From assembly GCF_031877795.1 (NCBI RefSeq), contig NC_133942.1, forward strand, positions 3,162,001-3,226,000: DNA of 64,000 nucleotides. The letters run 5' to 3'. This DNA is from Strix aluco (lineage: Eukaryota > Chordata > Aves > Strigiformes > Strigidae). The notes below the pieces were generated by a model that saw nothing but the letters and a program-made list of their open reading frames with translations, ran no database searches and was not told the DNA's origin. This document shows positions 20,841 through 32,570 of this stretch, in pieces. How positions within the stretch are numbered: the first letter of the stretch is position 1; each line of letters begins with the position of its first letter. Made by a program: the position numbers and the translations under genes.

Positions 20841-23007
20841 GGCTGGACAGCCCTACCCCATGCAGATGCTCTGCCGCAGCAGGAGGAGGGATGTATCTTT
20901 TGGGGCTGAGACAGTGTTTCCCCAAGCAATGGAAGGTTTTCCTGGGGCTCTGCTAGTCTTGCCCAGCACTCGGGGAGAAAGGATTCTGGTTGTGTGGGCC
21001 AGTGCAGGCAGCTTCCCTGCTCAGGCCATTTTGTCCTTGGTTTCCCTCCTGGCAGCATGGCTTGCTGGGGTGGGGCTGCTGTGGTCCCCAACCTGTTTGC
21101 TTCCCCGTGGGCATGGCAAATGTTCCTCCCACTGCAGCCTTCAATGCCGCTCCTCCGTGTAGGACACTGCAGGTAGGACTTTCCGTGTCCCCCTTACAGG
21201 CTTCAGTGGGCAGCCAGAGATCTCCCAGAGATCCCCAGCCCCTGGGAGCTGCAGCTCAGGCCCCACCAGCTCACACAGGAGGCCAGGCCACTCCTGGGTC
21301 CTGCACTCCCGAGGTCTTTCTGGCTGAGGACAGGCCTTGGAAAGCCAGAGAGCCACCTTCACACAGCGGAAGCCCCCTCACTTTCTCTTCTCCAGGCTGA
21401 ACAAACCCAGATCATTCAGCACCTCCCTCAATCATGATGTGCTCGGGCATGCTCTTGTACCACCTTGTGCATGTCCCCTCCTCCTGATAAGTGTCCTGAC
21501 TGCGGTCCTTCTGAAAAATGCCATCAGTGCTCATGCAGCCTGTGGTGGAATGGTGTGGGGTTTCCCTGTCCAGTCAGAAACGTTGGAGAGAAATGTCCCA
21601 GAGCCTGTGATGTCCCTGTTGGCTTCATAGGGGTGGGCCTTTACTCCCACCTGCCCCTCTTCCCACAGGTTGCTGGTTGCATTTGGTGGTGAGGAGCTGC
21701 CAGTTCAGGGAAACTTGCTGGGTTGAAACCCTGCTGCTCAATGCCACCTCCTGGACTGGCAGCCATAGACTGTGCCACGGAGTCTGAAAGAGGGAAGGAT
21801 GCATCTCAGGGGCTCTTCAGCTCGGGGATCAGAGGGCAGGGTAGCTCCCTGATGACTAAAGAGAGGGAAAAGTTACCCCAGTTTCCAGAAAAGGGGAAGA
21901 AGGTCTCCCTGGGGAACCAAGTAAAGGTGCTGATAAAGTGGAGCAAGTTCAGTGGAGCTGCCCTAGGATAGACCTGGCCTTGTGAGGAGGGGCTGAGGAC
22001 AAGAGGCTTGCTTAGCTGGGAGAAGGAAATGCTTAGTGGGGATCTGATAGGAGCCTCCCAGAGCCTACAAGGATACTACTGTGATGGCTGGAGAATGAGA
22101 GTCAGAAATTGAACAGGCAGTTTGTAACTTGCTACATGAAGAAAAATGATCACCCTGAGGGTGCCTAAGCATGGGAACAGGGGTCCAGAGGAGCTGTGAA
22201 ATGTCTGTCCTCAAGGTGCTTTAGGACCTGAAAGGACAAGGCACTGATCAGCTGTTGTGAGCTTATTGAAGCAGGAGGACCAGAAGGGCTGTCGGAGGGT
22301 GAAGTGAAAGCAGTGAGAGAGGATTTTGTGGGGGCTGCCTCCTGGATGGTTCCTGGCACAGCAAGGGTGCTTCCTTCTTCCCTGTTTGGGGCCAGGAAGG
22401 CTGGGCAAGGAGGGCTCTGCCACAGCAGGTCCTGGGCCAATGCTGTGCTGCTCTCAAGGAGTCAGTGTGTGGGAAAGGGGCTGGAGAGTCAATGAGAAAG
22501 GACAGGAGAGGTGCCAAGTGCTGAGCAATGGCTGAGCTCCAGTTCCTGTGGGGAAGAGTCTCACTTACTGCCCATGGTGCAGAGGAAGGAAGTCAAATCT
22601 CTCTCTGGGCCTTGGTGCTTCATGGAAGGAGCTAGACTGCAAGGCATCTCAGGATGTCACTAGCCCAAATGCCTGCTCAAAGCAGGGCTAGCCCAAAAGC
22701 TTGAAATTTGAGTGTGATACCCAGTCATGGACAATTCCAAAGGTCTCTGGGCACCTGCTCCAGTGCTTCAACACTCCCCAGAGTCTCTGAACGGTCCAAA
22801 CAGCCCCCACAGTTTGCTTTTGCCAAGGCAGGCCTGTGTGTGCTGGTCTAGGGGGTGCCCAGAGGCCTGGCCATGAGTCAAGGCTGTGGGGGAAGTCTAG
22901 GGGAGTGGCTAGACTGCCCTATGGGAGCTGAAATTGCTGAGGGAAGCTGGGGTTTTGGGGCAGGAGAGGCAAGGCACTTGTGGAGAGCAGCCGAAGAAAG
23001 GTTTGTC

Positions 23008-23079
23008 TATACTGGCCAGCAATTGTATCCAGGTGAACTGCTGAGAAGGCAGCTATGGTCACCACTCTACCACCAATGC
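23008..23079 (-). pseudogene. tRNA-Gly relic, anticodon changed to TCT
   Basis: It aligns over 72 nt with the intact tRNA-Gly(TCC) at 40780. The acceptor stem is degraded and the plus-strand anticodon complement reads AGA in place of GGA. Several further substitutions fall in the T arm. Confidence 0.8.
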
Positions 23080-25232
23080 TCCTGGGGCCGTTCTGCCTCC
23101 TGCTCCTCCACTTCCCAGCCTGGCCGGCCTCCTCCTGCCAGGCCCCTGTCCACACAGACAACCTCAAGCTACTTGGCACTGGGTGTTTTCTGAGTGTGTG
23201 AGATGTTGGCTAGGGAACCTCAAGCTGCACTAGGTGACTAGGGGAGCTCAGCATCAGGGGCTGCCGAGGGTGGGAGCAGGACACTGGACAACTGGGAACT
23301 GTGCTCGGGGCATGGACTCTGCAGAGACCTATGGTATGGCCCAGGGTTTGAGGGATCTTAAGACATGGGTCTGTATCCAGCACTGATTTCCAGCCCTAAG
23401 CAGCTGGAGGGAAAGAAAAGGGCCCACTCTCTTGTTCATGCCTGTATGAGGGCTGGTGGTGCTTCTGTGGGTGCCTCTTCCCATCTGCAGCCATACGTGT
23501 GCCCCATGTGCATGTACTACACAAGTGTCTGTGTGTTTGTATGTACCTGTGGTGGTATATGCACAGACAAACACCCACCCAGCTGCTCACCCCATTCCCC
23601 ACCTTCATTGAAAACTGGATGAGAAAGCTCATGGGTCAAGATAAACACAAGGACATGGCTTAGCAGAAGCTGTTGTGGGCCAACCTCACTTGCCTTGGGA
23701 TGAAATAACCTTTTGCCTGTAAAAATGGATTCATGTAGTGAGAAACAAAAACACAAACATACAAAGAGTGCCTTTCCTCTCCCCTGTCCCACACTCTACT
23801 TTACTCCTTCACACCAGAATCCTTTAGTTACCCAAGTGGGATGCGTCTTCCCTCTGCTCTTTCTCTCTCTTTCTGTTCCTTCCTCCTCTGACCACAGCAC
23901 ACCTTCCCCTACATACATGGAGGGCACCATTTTCATTCAGCTGCCATTTTCTTATTAGACATCACAACCAAGATGTTTCCCTACTGCTCGGTGATTGGCT
24001 GAAAGGCATTTCTTGACCCCCTCATGCCCATCTGCTCTCAGGCAGACCTGCGGTTGGCTGTCAGCACCAGCCAACCCTACCCGTGTACCCAGATGCACAT
24101 CAGGCCAGAAAGCCCCCTCAGGGAAGAGGCGACTTTTGGCAGTGTCATTCCCCATGGGTTCTCATATTGCTTTGTGATTGCCTGATGACCGCTTTTGACA
24201 CTGTCATGCCCGCATGTTCTCAGATCTCCCTCTGATGGGCTGTCTGCTTCCTTTGGACCAAGAAGTGTTTGAGTATAAAAAGATATACCATGCAGTGGTA
24301 GCCACTGTGGAATGAAGACAAGCACCTAGCACAAGCAGTATTCCTGTGGATGGCCCATCGCCTGCAGAGCCAGAGGTGACCTCACAGTCAACACCCAAGC
24401 TGTCTTATGGCTTCTGGCCTATCAGGTACTCGGGTATCAGGGAGCTCCCTTGCCGATACTCATGCCGTGTTCCTGTTGCCTGGCCATGGAAACACTCAGA
24501 TAAGGAGGACTTCTGGAAGAGGATGCGCTTGAACGTAATTGAAGGGTCATTGCAACTGCAAGGTGATGGCCTGGAAAGGAAAGGAGCAACTCATGCTGCA
24601 GCTCCATCACAGGTGGTTCCCATGCCAGAAACTTCACAGCTGGGTCAGTGTTGTGGAGGCAGCTGGAACCAGCTGTGTCTGGCACAGGGCAGACCCTTAG
24701 CTCTTCCCACAGAGGCAACCCTGAAGTATCCCCTCTCCCCTCCACACCAACACCTAGCCAAATGAAGATAATGCTGTGCCCATTGGGAATACCTGCTCAA
24801 CCCTGCTCCTGGATGGACCTGCGGGTGGGCACAGCAGCAAACACACTAGGACGAAGATAGTCCCCAGGTGTTCAAGTGGATCACAGTGGTGTTTCCCAAA
24901 GTAGTAACAACCTTGTGCTCCTTTCTAGCTTCAGATTCCTGGACATCCTTGTTTGCGACTGGGAAGTTGTGATTGAGATTTGTGATGGGAAGGGAGAAAC
25001 ATACCTGTGTCCCCAGGACAGTCAGTTCCACACCCACCCATCTGCCTTGCTGAGGGACACTTTGGGAGTGCTGTCTCCTAAGAAGGCAAAGGAGAAAGAA
25101 GGTGTCAGTGGCAGAGAGAAGGAACTGGGGGAGCAGGAGGGCCACAGCCATGGGTGCCCAGATTGCTAAAGAAGTGTGGATTAAAACTTACTGGGAGAGG
25201 CGGCAGCTGTCAGGAGCATAGAAAAAAGCAAT

Positions 25233-25304
25233 TAGCAGAGAATGGTTTTGATCCATTGACCTCTGGGTTATGGGCCCAGCATGCTTCCACTGCACTACTC
25301 TGCT
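25233..25304 (-). tRNA. Initiator tRNA-Met(CAT)
   Basis: The minus strand gives a complete 72-nt initiator-type tRNA. The acceptor stem AGCAGAG/CTCTGCT begins with the A1:U72 pair typical of eukaryotic initiators, and the anticodon stem has three consecutive G:C pairs around loop CCCATAA. The D stem has a U-A pair where the human gene has C-G, so pairing is kept, and the T stem is paired. A T6 terminator lies downstream (plus-strand 25222-25227). It delivers the first methionine in cytosolic translation. The relics at 14407 and 50202 are its decayed sisters. A few loop changes leave activity unproven. Confidence 0.85.
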
Positions 25305-25739
25305 CCACCCAGTATTCCAGCTGGGACCTCCTACAGCTTGACGCTCCCTGGTACTGCCAGCACTCATGCCTCCTTCCCTTCCTCTATCCCATGCCCTTGC
25401 CCAGGCTGCATAAATGTCTCCCTGGAAATCTCACTGGCAGTGGGCCTGGGAAGGGAAGCGCAAGGCCCTTCTCTTGCCCTTCTCCCCACATCTTCTGTCC
25501 ATGACCCTGGATGGGGAGTTTCTCTTTGACCACCTGAGCTGGCTCTGGAGGAGTTGAAGGAAACCCCGGAGCAACAGGGCAGCCTTGTTGCTTTGCAGGA
25601 TGGAGAGGAGCTGCTCCCCAATGAGCTCATGAGGGCTGTAACCCTGCCCTGAAATCAAGCTTCCAGGGTGCTGCAGGGCTTTGCCCAGCACAAACATCTG
25701 TTCTTTGTTGGCCAAGGAGGAAGACAAGGATGCTTAGCA

Positions 25740-26200
25740 TGGAATCGCCAAGGGAATTATTCTCCTGTTTTAACAGTGCACATAGTGCTGCCCTAGCCTA
25801 ATGCGTGGAGGACACTAATATAGAGGAAAGAATTGTTTATATATGTTTACAACACAGTTTTGTCAACCAATCAAATTACTCATGTTAAGGGGTGGGCTAA
25901 TAATTTACTATTGGAGATGCAAGAAGTATGTTCTTCTCCCAGGAGCCAGTGTGGACAAATGGTCAGTGTTAAACTTTATTTTTCTAATCCGATGTCCCAT
26001 GCAGGTGTACATGTTTTATACTACAATCATGCCTATTGCTGTTATGACTGTGGTTATATACCTGTCTTTGTTTTGAAAGAGAAATCTCCTGTTGGTTTTT
26101 CATCTGCATGGGGTGTTGTCAGTCAGTAAGAGCCAGTTTAATTTGGGCCTTCAGGTCCCTTTTAACCTGAGGTAAAAGCTCTTAGTCCTAGGCAGTGTTT
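25740..26200 (-). mobile_element. LTR-like promoter block, module copy 2
   Basis: Matches 14925-15400, 51165-51500 and, inverted, 38770-39235. On the minus strand it has TTTGATTGGTT (CCAAT type) followed by a TATATAAA-like run near 25845. The termini are not defined. Confidence 0.45.
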
Positions 26201-26841
26201 GTTCTTGTAAGGAAGTAGTATAGCCTTGTCCTGTCCGTGCTGTGCTGCGCTCCCCCCAGATCTCCTGGCTTGTCCTCCTCCTGGCGCAGCCCTGCCCTTG
26301 CTGCTCCCCAATAGTTAAGGGCTGCCCCCTCCACCAGGTAGGGTGTCAAAGAGACAGAGAAACCCCTCCTCTCCACTGCTGAGGGTGGAGGTGGCTCCCA
26401 TTCAGCCCAGGGCAGGGCAGTCTCATCAGACTGGGTGGTGACCAGTCTTAAATGCTGCCAGGTGTCTCTGGAAGGCTCTGGGCAGGTTAAGCTGGTAGAG
26501 CCTGTTGGTGAGGGTGAGGAATGAGGTGGCAGTGTTGAGGCCTGCATGTTTGGGCTTGTGTTTGCTGGTTCTCTATGCCATTCAAAGGCCAGAGCATGCA
26601 GCAACCAGGCAGAGGAGAGAAAAGCAAAAGCTTTCTCTTTCTCCAGGCTCTCTCTGCATGTGGCCCTTAGGATTTCCCGTTTCCTCAAGACATTGCACCA
26701 CCCAGGCAGGGTACCAGCACTTCCTCCTCTGCTGCTGCTCTGTTGGGAGCAGCTGGGTACATGACCAAAACAAGCGCTCTGCTAAGCCTCTGGCTCTTTT
26801 CTATCCACCCATCAAGGTCTGTGATGGCAGGGGATGGTCTC

Positions 26842-27820
26842 TGATACAAGGAAATGATCACCTGCTTTGCAACTTATTTACTTATAGCAACTTATAGCAA
26901 CTTATAATGATTTCTGAATATTGCTTAATAATCCTGCTTGCCCTGACTATTCTCTGGAAGCTTACCAAGGGATACTGTGTTCATCAAAACAAAGCAGTTT
27001 TCTGTGGAAACTTACCAAGAATTACTACGTTTGGCAAAAATAAGACACATGTCCTTGGAAAGCAGATGTACTCTAGCAAGTTTATGGATAGATAGCCATA
27101 GATGGGTGGTAGAAATTAATAGACTGGTGCTTTTAGATAAGATAGAATGAGTAAACTGGCTGAAAACACTCTTGTTATTCAAGAGAATTTGTGCATGCTC
27201 CGGGGAAAAGTACAAGGTGAGAAAGACTACAAGCCTTCCTCCAAAAGACCCCTGACCAGGAGGCAATGTGCAGGTGCAAAGAGAACATAAACTGCTGACA
27301 CTAGCCTTTTGAACTAACCCAGCCTTACTTATGCATTGCTGCAATTAGCCTGCCTCTTTAAACCTGCCTCTCCACGTGTTAGTGGCACGCAGATCACAGA
27401 CTAATGCTGCAGGAGGTTAAGACCTTCACGGGGACATCAGTACAAGCACCAATATGATGGATACAAAATGTCCGTTTATTAAACTGTGTATCTTACCTAC
27501 ATACATTCACTAAGTACCTCCTTCGTGGGTGTGCCCTTAACATTACAAGCCTATCCATCACCTTACCTTGTAACAAGGGAGGGCTACAGCTATTCCTTCC
27601 GTACATCGCGAGATCTTCCGAATGCCACTCCCTACAATGCATATGTATGTTTGTGTTATGTAATCCAATTAATACGTATATCCACACTCTGTAAGTTTTT
27701 GGTAAAATGTGCTGTTGGGGTGCAAGCTTTGTGGGGAAATCCCCTTGCACCCTGGCGCCAGAGTAAACATACCTGCTGTATAACTCTCTCTGAGTTGTAG
27801 AGTCTGTTTTCCACAAGTCA
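26842..27820 (+). mobile_element. Solo LTR, family LTR-F, with 4-bp duplication TCTC
   Basis: It begins TGATACAAGG and ends CCACAAGTCA, and is flanked by exact TCTC repeats (26838-26841 and 27821-27824). The uninterrupted version of the target (GGTCTCCTGATGCC) is present in module copy 4 near 52408. Near the 3' end, GGTGCAAGCTTTGTGG and an AATAAAC-type signal region match the second LTR-F at 27908. It is about 330 bp longer than that copy, with extra sequence at about 27.35-27.65 kb that may be another insertion. A 4-bp duplication is usual for gammaretrovirus-like (ERV1) elements. Confidence 0.8.
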
Positions 27821-27907
27821 TCTCCTGATGCCACAGTCACCACTATGTCTTCTTTTGCACTTCGAACTCTTTCCCAGAAGAGGAGGAGACAGGAAAGACC
27901 CACCCCT

Positions 27908-28552
27908 TGATACAGCAAAATGATCACCTGCTGTGCAACTTATAGTCACTTATAGCAACTTATAATGATTTCTGAATACTGCTTAATAATCCTGCTTGCC
28001 CTGACGGTTCTGTGAAACTTACCAAGAACTACTGTGTTCGTCAAAAACAAGAGACATGTCCTTGGGAAGCAGATGTGTTCTAACAAGCTGAGTCTTTGCA
28101 GAGTACAGATAGCCATGTATGGACAGGAGAAACTAGTATGCTAGTGCTTTTAGACAAGATAGAGGGAGTAAACCAGCTGGGACCACCCTTGTTGTTCAAG
28201 AAATTATTTAGGAGCATCTGTGCATGCTCTGAGGAACGGGGTGAAAAGTACAAGATGACGAAGACTGTGAGCCTTCCTTCAGAAGACTCCTGAGGACCAC
28301 CACCAGAAGGCAACGCGCAGGTGTAAAGATAACATAAACTGTTGATGCAAGATTTTTGAACTAACTCTACCTTATTAATACATATATATTTTGTGTCTCT
28401 ATGAATATGTATATCTACACTCTATAAATTTCTGGTAAAATGTGCTGTTGGGGTGCAAGCTTTGTGGAGAAATCCCCTTGCACCCCAGCGCCGGAATAAA
28501 CATACCTGCTTTACAACTCTCTCCGAGTTCCAGAGTTTGTTCCTGTGCATCA
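27908..28552 (+). mobile_element. Solo LTR, family LTR-F, second insertion
   Basis: It begins TGATACAGC and ends GTGCATCA. The flanks CCCT and CTCT look like a 4-bp duplication with one change. The empty site is seen in module copy 4 near 52490 (AGCCCTCATCATCTC). It is an independent insertion only 87 bp after the end of the first LTR-F. AATAAACATACC (near 28495) is a candidate poly(A) signal. Confidence 0.78.
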
Positions 28553-29253
28553 CTCTCATCATCTCATCCTTAAACTAAATTTGGGAGAGCCCCCTGGCAA
28601 AGATTGCCAATGTGTGAGAGGTCTGGGGATGGGCAGGCAGAATATCCCGGTTTTATGATGTGTCTTCAATTCATCATTAGCAATGAGGTCCATGTGTGCA
28701 AAGAAGGACCTCCTGTAACTCATAGTTGACTCTAGCCCCTTCTCTTCTTCCCACTAGCCTGCTACCCCACACCAGTCTGTCTTTCTGAGACCTAAAGTGA
28801 GGAGCACTTTGTGAGATCTGGCAATCTGAGATCCATAAGGTGACTTCCCTTCATCTTTAGCACTGTAGACCATGTTGTTCTCGCTCTCTTTGGATCTTAG
28901 CTGATGTAGTTTCAGCTGTAGGGAACACAGATGGTGGGGTTGTTCTGGCTAGGATGTCAGCTAAGATCTGTCTTTTTAATTCTGCTGAAGAACCATCAAC
29001 AGCAGACCTCTTTCCATGGCTCATACTCAACAATGGTCTGTTCTCTTCTGCCAGCATGCCTACCTCATAAATGGGTGCAGGATTTCTCATTCATCCAGGA
29101 ATTTTGGGGGGGGGAGTGTGGGGGGAGAACAATTGCTGTAGGAAAGGGGGATTTTTCTGTCTTCATGGACACCAGGTACACAGCTTGGAGTTGAGGGCTA
29201 TGGCTGCAGTGTAGGGCCAACTGCAGGCAGCCAAAAAGGAGACTGCAACACCC

Positions 29254-29335
29254 CGTAGTTGGCAGGATTCGAACCTGCGCGGGGAAACCCCAATGGATTT
29301 CTAGTCCATCGCCTTGACCACTCGGCCACAACTAC
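29254..29335 (-). tRNA. tRNA-Ser(AGA)
   Basis: The minus strand is an 82-nt class II tRNA with acceptor stem GTAGTTG/CAACTAC, a long variable arm and a T arm with GGTTCGAATCC (B box). Its anticodon is AGA, whose first base would be modified to inosine to read UCU/UCC/UCA codons. A T5 terminator follows (plus-strand 29233-29237). The gene sequence is identical to that at 36185-36266, which sits in the opposite orientation in module copy 3. Confidence 0.95.
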
Positions 29336-29939
29336 CTGCTCCAGCTCTCTCTGCCCTGCTGATCACATGCCCTGTGCACTGACACCCGGCTCCCTGGCAG
29401 ATTCAGGGCAATGCTCCAGTTGAACATTTGCAGCTGGGACCTGCACTGAGCATGACGGGCACCTGGTGCCAGACTTCCAGAGACCTTGAGAGGCAGGAGC
29501 CCAAGGGCTACAGCTGCAGCTCCCAGAGCCTTGTCCTCCTCTGGCCATCAGTGACATGCTGCCCCAGGGGGATGGTTTCACTCCCCAGATGGAATCTCTG
29601 CTGCTTCCAGGGGAGAAGGGAAGGCAGCTGTATGGAGACAACCAGGCATGGTGGCAGTTGTGGGGTGGGCTATTAGTCCCCACTTTGCTTCTCAAACTTA
29701 TCTGAGGGGCAAAGTGAGAATAAATGGGAGGTGTGGATGACTTGGAGGGAGACAAGAGACAGCTTGTGTTGGTGGAATAGATTTGTCTAGATCTTTTTGC
29801 CAGCTCTGGCAAGCACTGTGCAATGCCTGAGCATGGACCAAAATACCAAACGACCTGCAAAACCGATCACTCTCCATCACTAGATGAAAATAGCTCTGAT
29901 TCCCTTTTGGCTCTGCAGCAGTACTATTATGGCAAATGG

Positions 29940-31163
29940 CACTGAGCAGTTGGTTCCCTGGTGGACCTCCTCCTTCTGAACAGAGAAGGACTGGTGGATG
30001 ATGTGGCAGTTGGAGGCCAACTAGGGCACAGTGATCATGAAATGATAGAGTTCTCTATTCTTAGAGAGGCCAGGAGAGGGGGCAGCAGAACTGACATCCT
30101 GGATTTCCAAAGGGCTGACTTTGTCTTGTTTAGGCAACTGCTTCACAGAATCCCTTGTGAGATGGTCCTGAGGGGCATAGGGTTCCAGGAAGGCTGGACA
30201 CTCTTTAAGAAGGAAGTGTTAATGGCTCAGGAGCAGGCTGTCCCCAGGTGCTGTAAGAGAAGTCAGCAGCAGACCAGACCACCCTGGCTGAACAGGGAGC
30301 TTTGGCTGCAACTCGGGGAGAAAAGGAGAGTTTACAGCCTTTGGAGGAAGGGGCTAGACACTCAGTGGATTACAAAGAGGCTGTGAGGCTATGCAGGGCA
30401 GAAATCAGGAGGTCTAAAGCCCAGCTAGAAATTAATCTGGCTTCAGCAATCAAGTATAACAAGAAATGTTTCTGTAAGTATGTCAACAGCAAAGAAAGAC
30501 CAGGGAGAGTCTCCATCCCCTGCTAGATGCAGGAGGAAACATAGTGATGAGTGATGAGGAAAAGGCTGAGGTGCTTAATGCCTTCTTCGCCTCAGTCTTT
30601 AATAAGACTAGTTGTACTGAGGCAATCCAACCTCCTCAGCCAGAAGACAGAGGCTGGGAGAAAAACCCCCCTGCAATCCAGGAGGAGATAGTCAGTGACC
30701 TACTGCATCACATAGACATACACAAGTCTATGGGACCAGATGGGATACACCCGAGGGTGCTGAAGGAGCTGGCTGGGGTGCTCGCCAAGCCACTTTCCAT
30801 CCTTTCCCAGCAGTCCTGGCTGACCGGGGATGTCCCGACAGATTGGAAATTGGCCAATGCGACGCCCATAGATAAGAAGGGTTGGAAAGATGATCCAGGA
30901 AATTACAGGCCTGTCAGCTTGACATCAGTGCCCAGGAAGCTGATGGAGCAGCTCATCCTGAGTACCGTCATACAACACGTGCAGAACAACCAGATGATCG
31001 GGCCCAGTCAGCATGGGTTTATGAAAGGCAGGTCCTGCTTGACAAACTTGATCTCCTTCTACAACAGGACAACCTGCTTATTGGATGAGGGAAAGGCTGT
31101 GGACATTGTCTACCTTGACTTTAGTAAGGCCTTTGACACTGTTTCCCACAATATTCTCCATCA
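29940..31163 (+). mobile_element. CR1 LINE fragment truncated at both ends
   Basis: It begins in the C-terminal part of the CR1 endonuclease (LGHSDHEMIEF) and runs through the linker into the reverse transcriptase, where it stops just after [16 protein letters not shown]. The reading frame is broken by a frameshift near 30365 and a stop near 30525. Loss of the 3' end is not how CR1 inserts, so the right border at 31163 marks a later rearrangement, joining CR1 to an inverted keratin 3'UTR. Confidence 0.88.
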
Positions 31164-31429
31164 TGAGTGTCCAGCTGTGCTGCACAAAGTCTTTAATGAG
31201 AAGGAGGAAATGCAGTGGCACAGAACAGAAACCAAGAAACACATCTGCAGGGTTCAGGGAGACACAGAGAATGATCCATTTCCCAAGGACAAGCTCCACA
31301 CAAAGCACTTGCTTTTTCCCATTCTGCTCTACCTGGTGGCTATGCCAACTCACCCAGAACAATACCTAATTCCGGCACCCTCCTCCCAGCAGCAGGAGGT
31401 TCAGCAAAACAGAAGAGAATGAGCCTGAG
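31164..31429 (-). pseudogene. Inverted beta-keratin 3'UTR fragment
   Basis: The reverse complement aligns with 18569-18830, the 3'UTR of the intact keratin gene, including CTCATTAAAGACTTTGTGC with the poly(A) signal. The part of the 3'UTR it covers is the part missing after the pseudogene CDS at 31430-32570. It is bounded by CR1 on one side and keratin intron sequence on the other. Confidence 0.85.
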
Positions 31430-32570
31430 AGGGGGTTCTTTCAAGCAGAAGGGAATCAATGGGGCTCAGCTGCAGGGAGGTCTGCCTACCAGAATTTGCA
31501 CCTGCAGCAGATGGTCTCTATCCAAGTGCACCCAGTGCCATCTTTAACATGACTATGTTGGTTCCAGACATTAGGGTATGATCAGGCTTTCCACAGGTGC
31601 TTTAAACCCACTGTGCTGGGTCCTATCCATACGTGGGTCAGCACTCCTGCGCTGCACAACTTGAAGAGCATGATGAGTGCCGTGAGAGCTGTAGGCACAC
31701 TGTGTGTTTCTAAGAGGTGATTTCTGAGACACATGTTCAACCCAGTCTGTTTGTGCTGGGATAATTACATCAATCTTCCTCCCTGCTCTTGTACGGGGAA
31801 ATGCAGCAGAAGGACCTGTTGGAATCAGCAGGCAGTTAGGCATATCTCTGCTGCAGTCCTTCCAATCCAGCCTTAACGCAGGATGTCACGCTGTTGTGCG
31901 TGTTAGCAAGATCACGTGCAGGCCCTTTCTCCACATGGAGCTAGAAATGGAGGTGGAGGGCAGCAAAGTGTATCTGCAGAGAGAGCTGAGGAAATGATTG
32001 ACAGGTTGATCTTGGGGTCTGTGTTTCCTGCCTGCTCTGTGTGTCAGGTTTGCCTCCCTCACCGAGAGATGTCTTGCGGCAGACCCTGTCCCCCACGCCC
32101 CTGCGGTGCCTCTGGCCCAACCCCACTGGCAAGCAGCTGCACTGAGCCCTGTGTCGCCCGCTGTGCTGACTCGACGGTGTTCATCGAGGCCTCCCCAGTG
32201 GTGGTGACCCTGCCGGGCCCCATCCTCACCTCTTTCCCCCAGAGCACAGCCGTGGGATCCTCTCTGTCAGCTGCTGTTGGGAGCTCCCTCAGCTCCGGGG
32301 GGGTTCCCATCTCTTCTGGGGGCTCCCTTGGCCTGGGAGGGTCAGGGCTGTGTCTGCCTCCCCCCCCGCTGCAGTATGAACTGCTGAATGTGGCAGGTCA
32401 TCCCTTTTGGAGCAGGCTGGAAGACAAGGACCCTTCAGCAGCAGGATCGTGGCCATGGCTTGCAGATGGGCTGGGTGTCCTCACCTCACCTGTCAGGAGG
32501 GACCTGTGCCCACTTCTCCTCACTACACAGCAGGCCTCGTCGTGTCTCCTCTGGCTCTGCTTTGCTTTTG
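31430..32570 (+). pseudogene. Beta-keratin pseudogene (no exon 1, 1-base frameshift, no 3'UTR end)
   Basis: From 31430 it follows the intron of the intact gene (matching from about 17652), then the acceptor GTGTCAG at 32041-32047 and exon 2 with ATG at 32069. The protein is MSCGRPCPP..., with the core [17 protein letters not shown] and only four amino-acid differences from the intact gene over the shared part. The C run near the 3' end has 8 C where the intact gene has 7, so the frame shifts before the Cys-rich tail and reads on to 32821. The TATA box and exon 1 are absent upstream; CR1 and inverted 3'UTR sequence occupy that place. Homology stops at about 32570, before any poly(A) signal. 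The extra C could be a sequencing error, but the lost promoter would remain. Confidence 0.88.

Larger units (their letters stand above)
20850..29925 (+). repeat. Composite segmental-duplication module, copy 2
   Basis: Collinear with copy 1 from 7.6 kb, with the inverted copy 3 and with copy 4. It retains an intact initiator tRNA-Met and tRNA-Ser(AGA), a relic tRNA-Gly and no tRNA-Leu. It lacks the 10.87-13.05 kb segment of copy 1: the join is at about 23888, where CTTCCTCCTC meets TGACCACAGC. Its spacer (26.2-28.8 kb) was invaded twice by LTR-F. A deletion near 29705, relative to copy 3, removes the second tRNA-Gly relic region. Confidence 0.85.

Noticed and set aside
26842-28552. A single LTR-F provirus with two LTRs
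   Set aside because: Each LTR has its own target duplication, and the 87 bp between them is ordinary module spacer, also present in copy 4.
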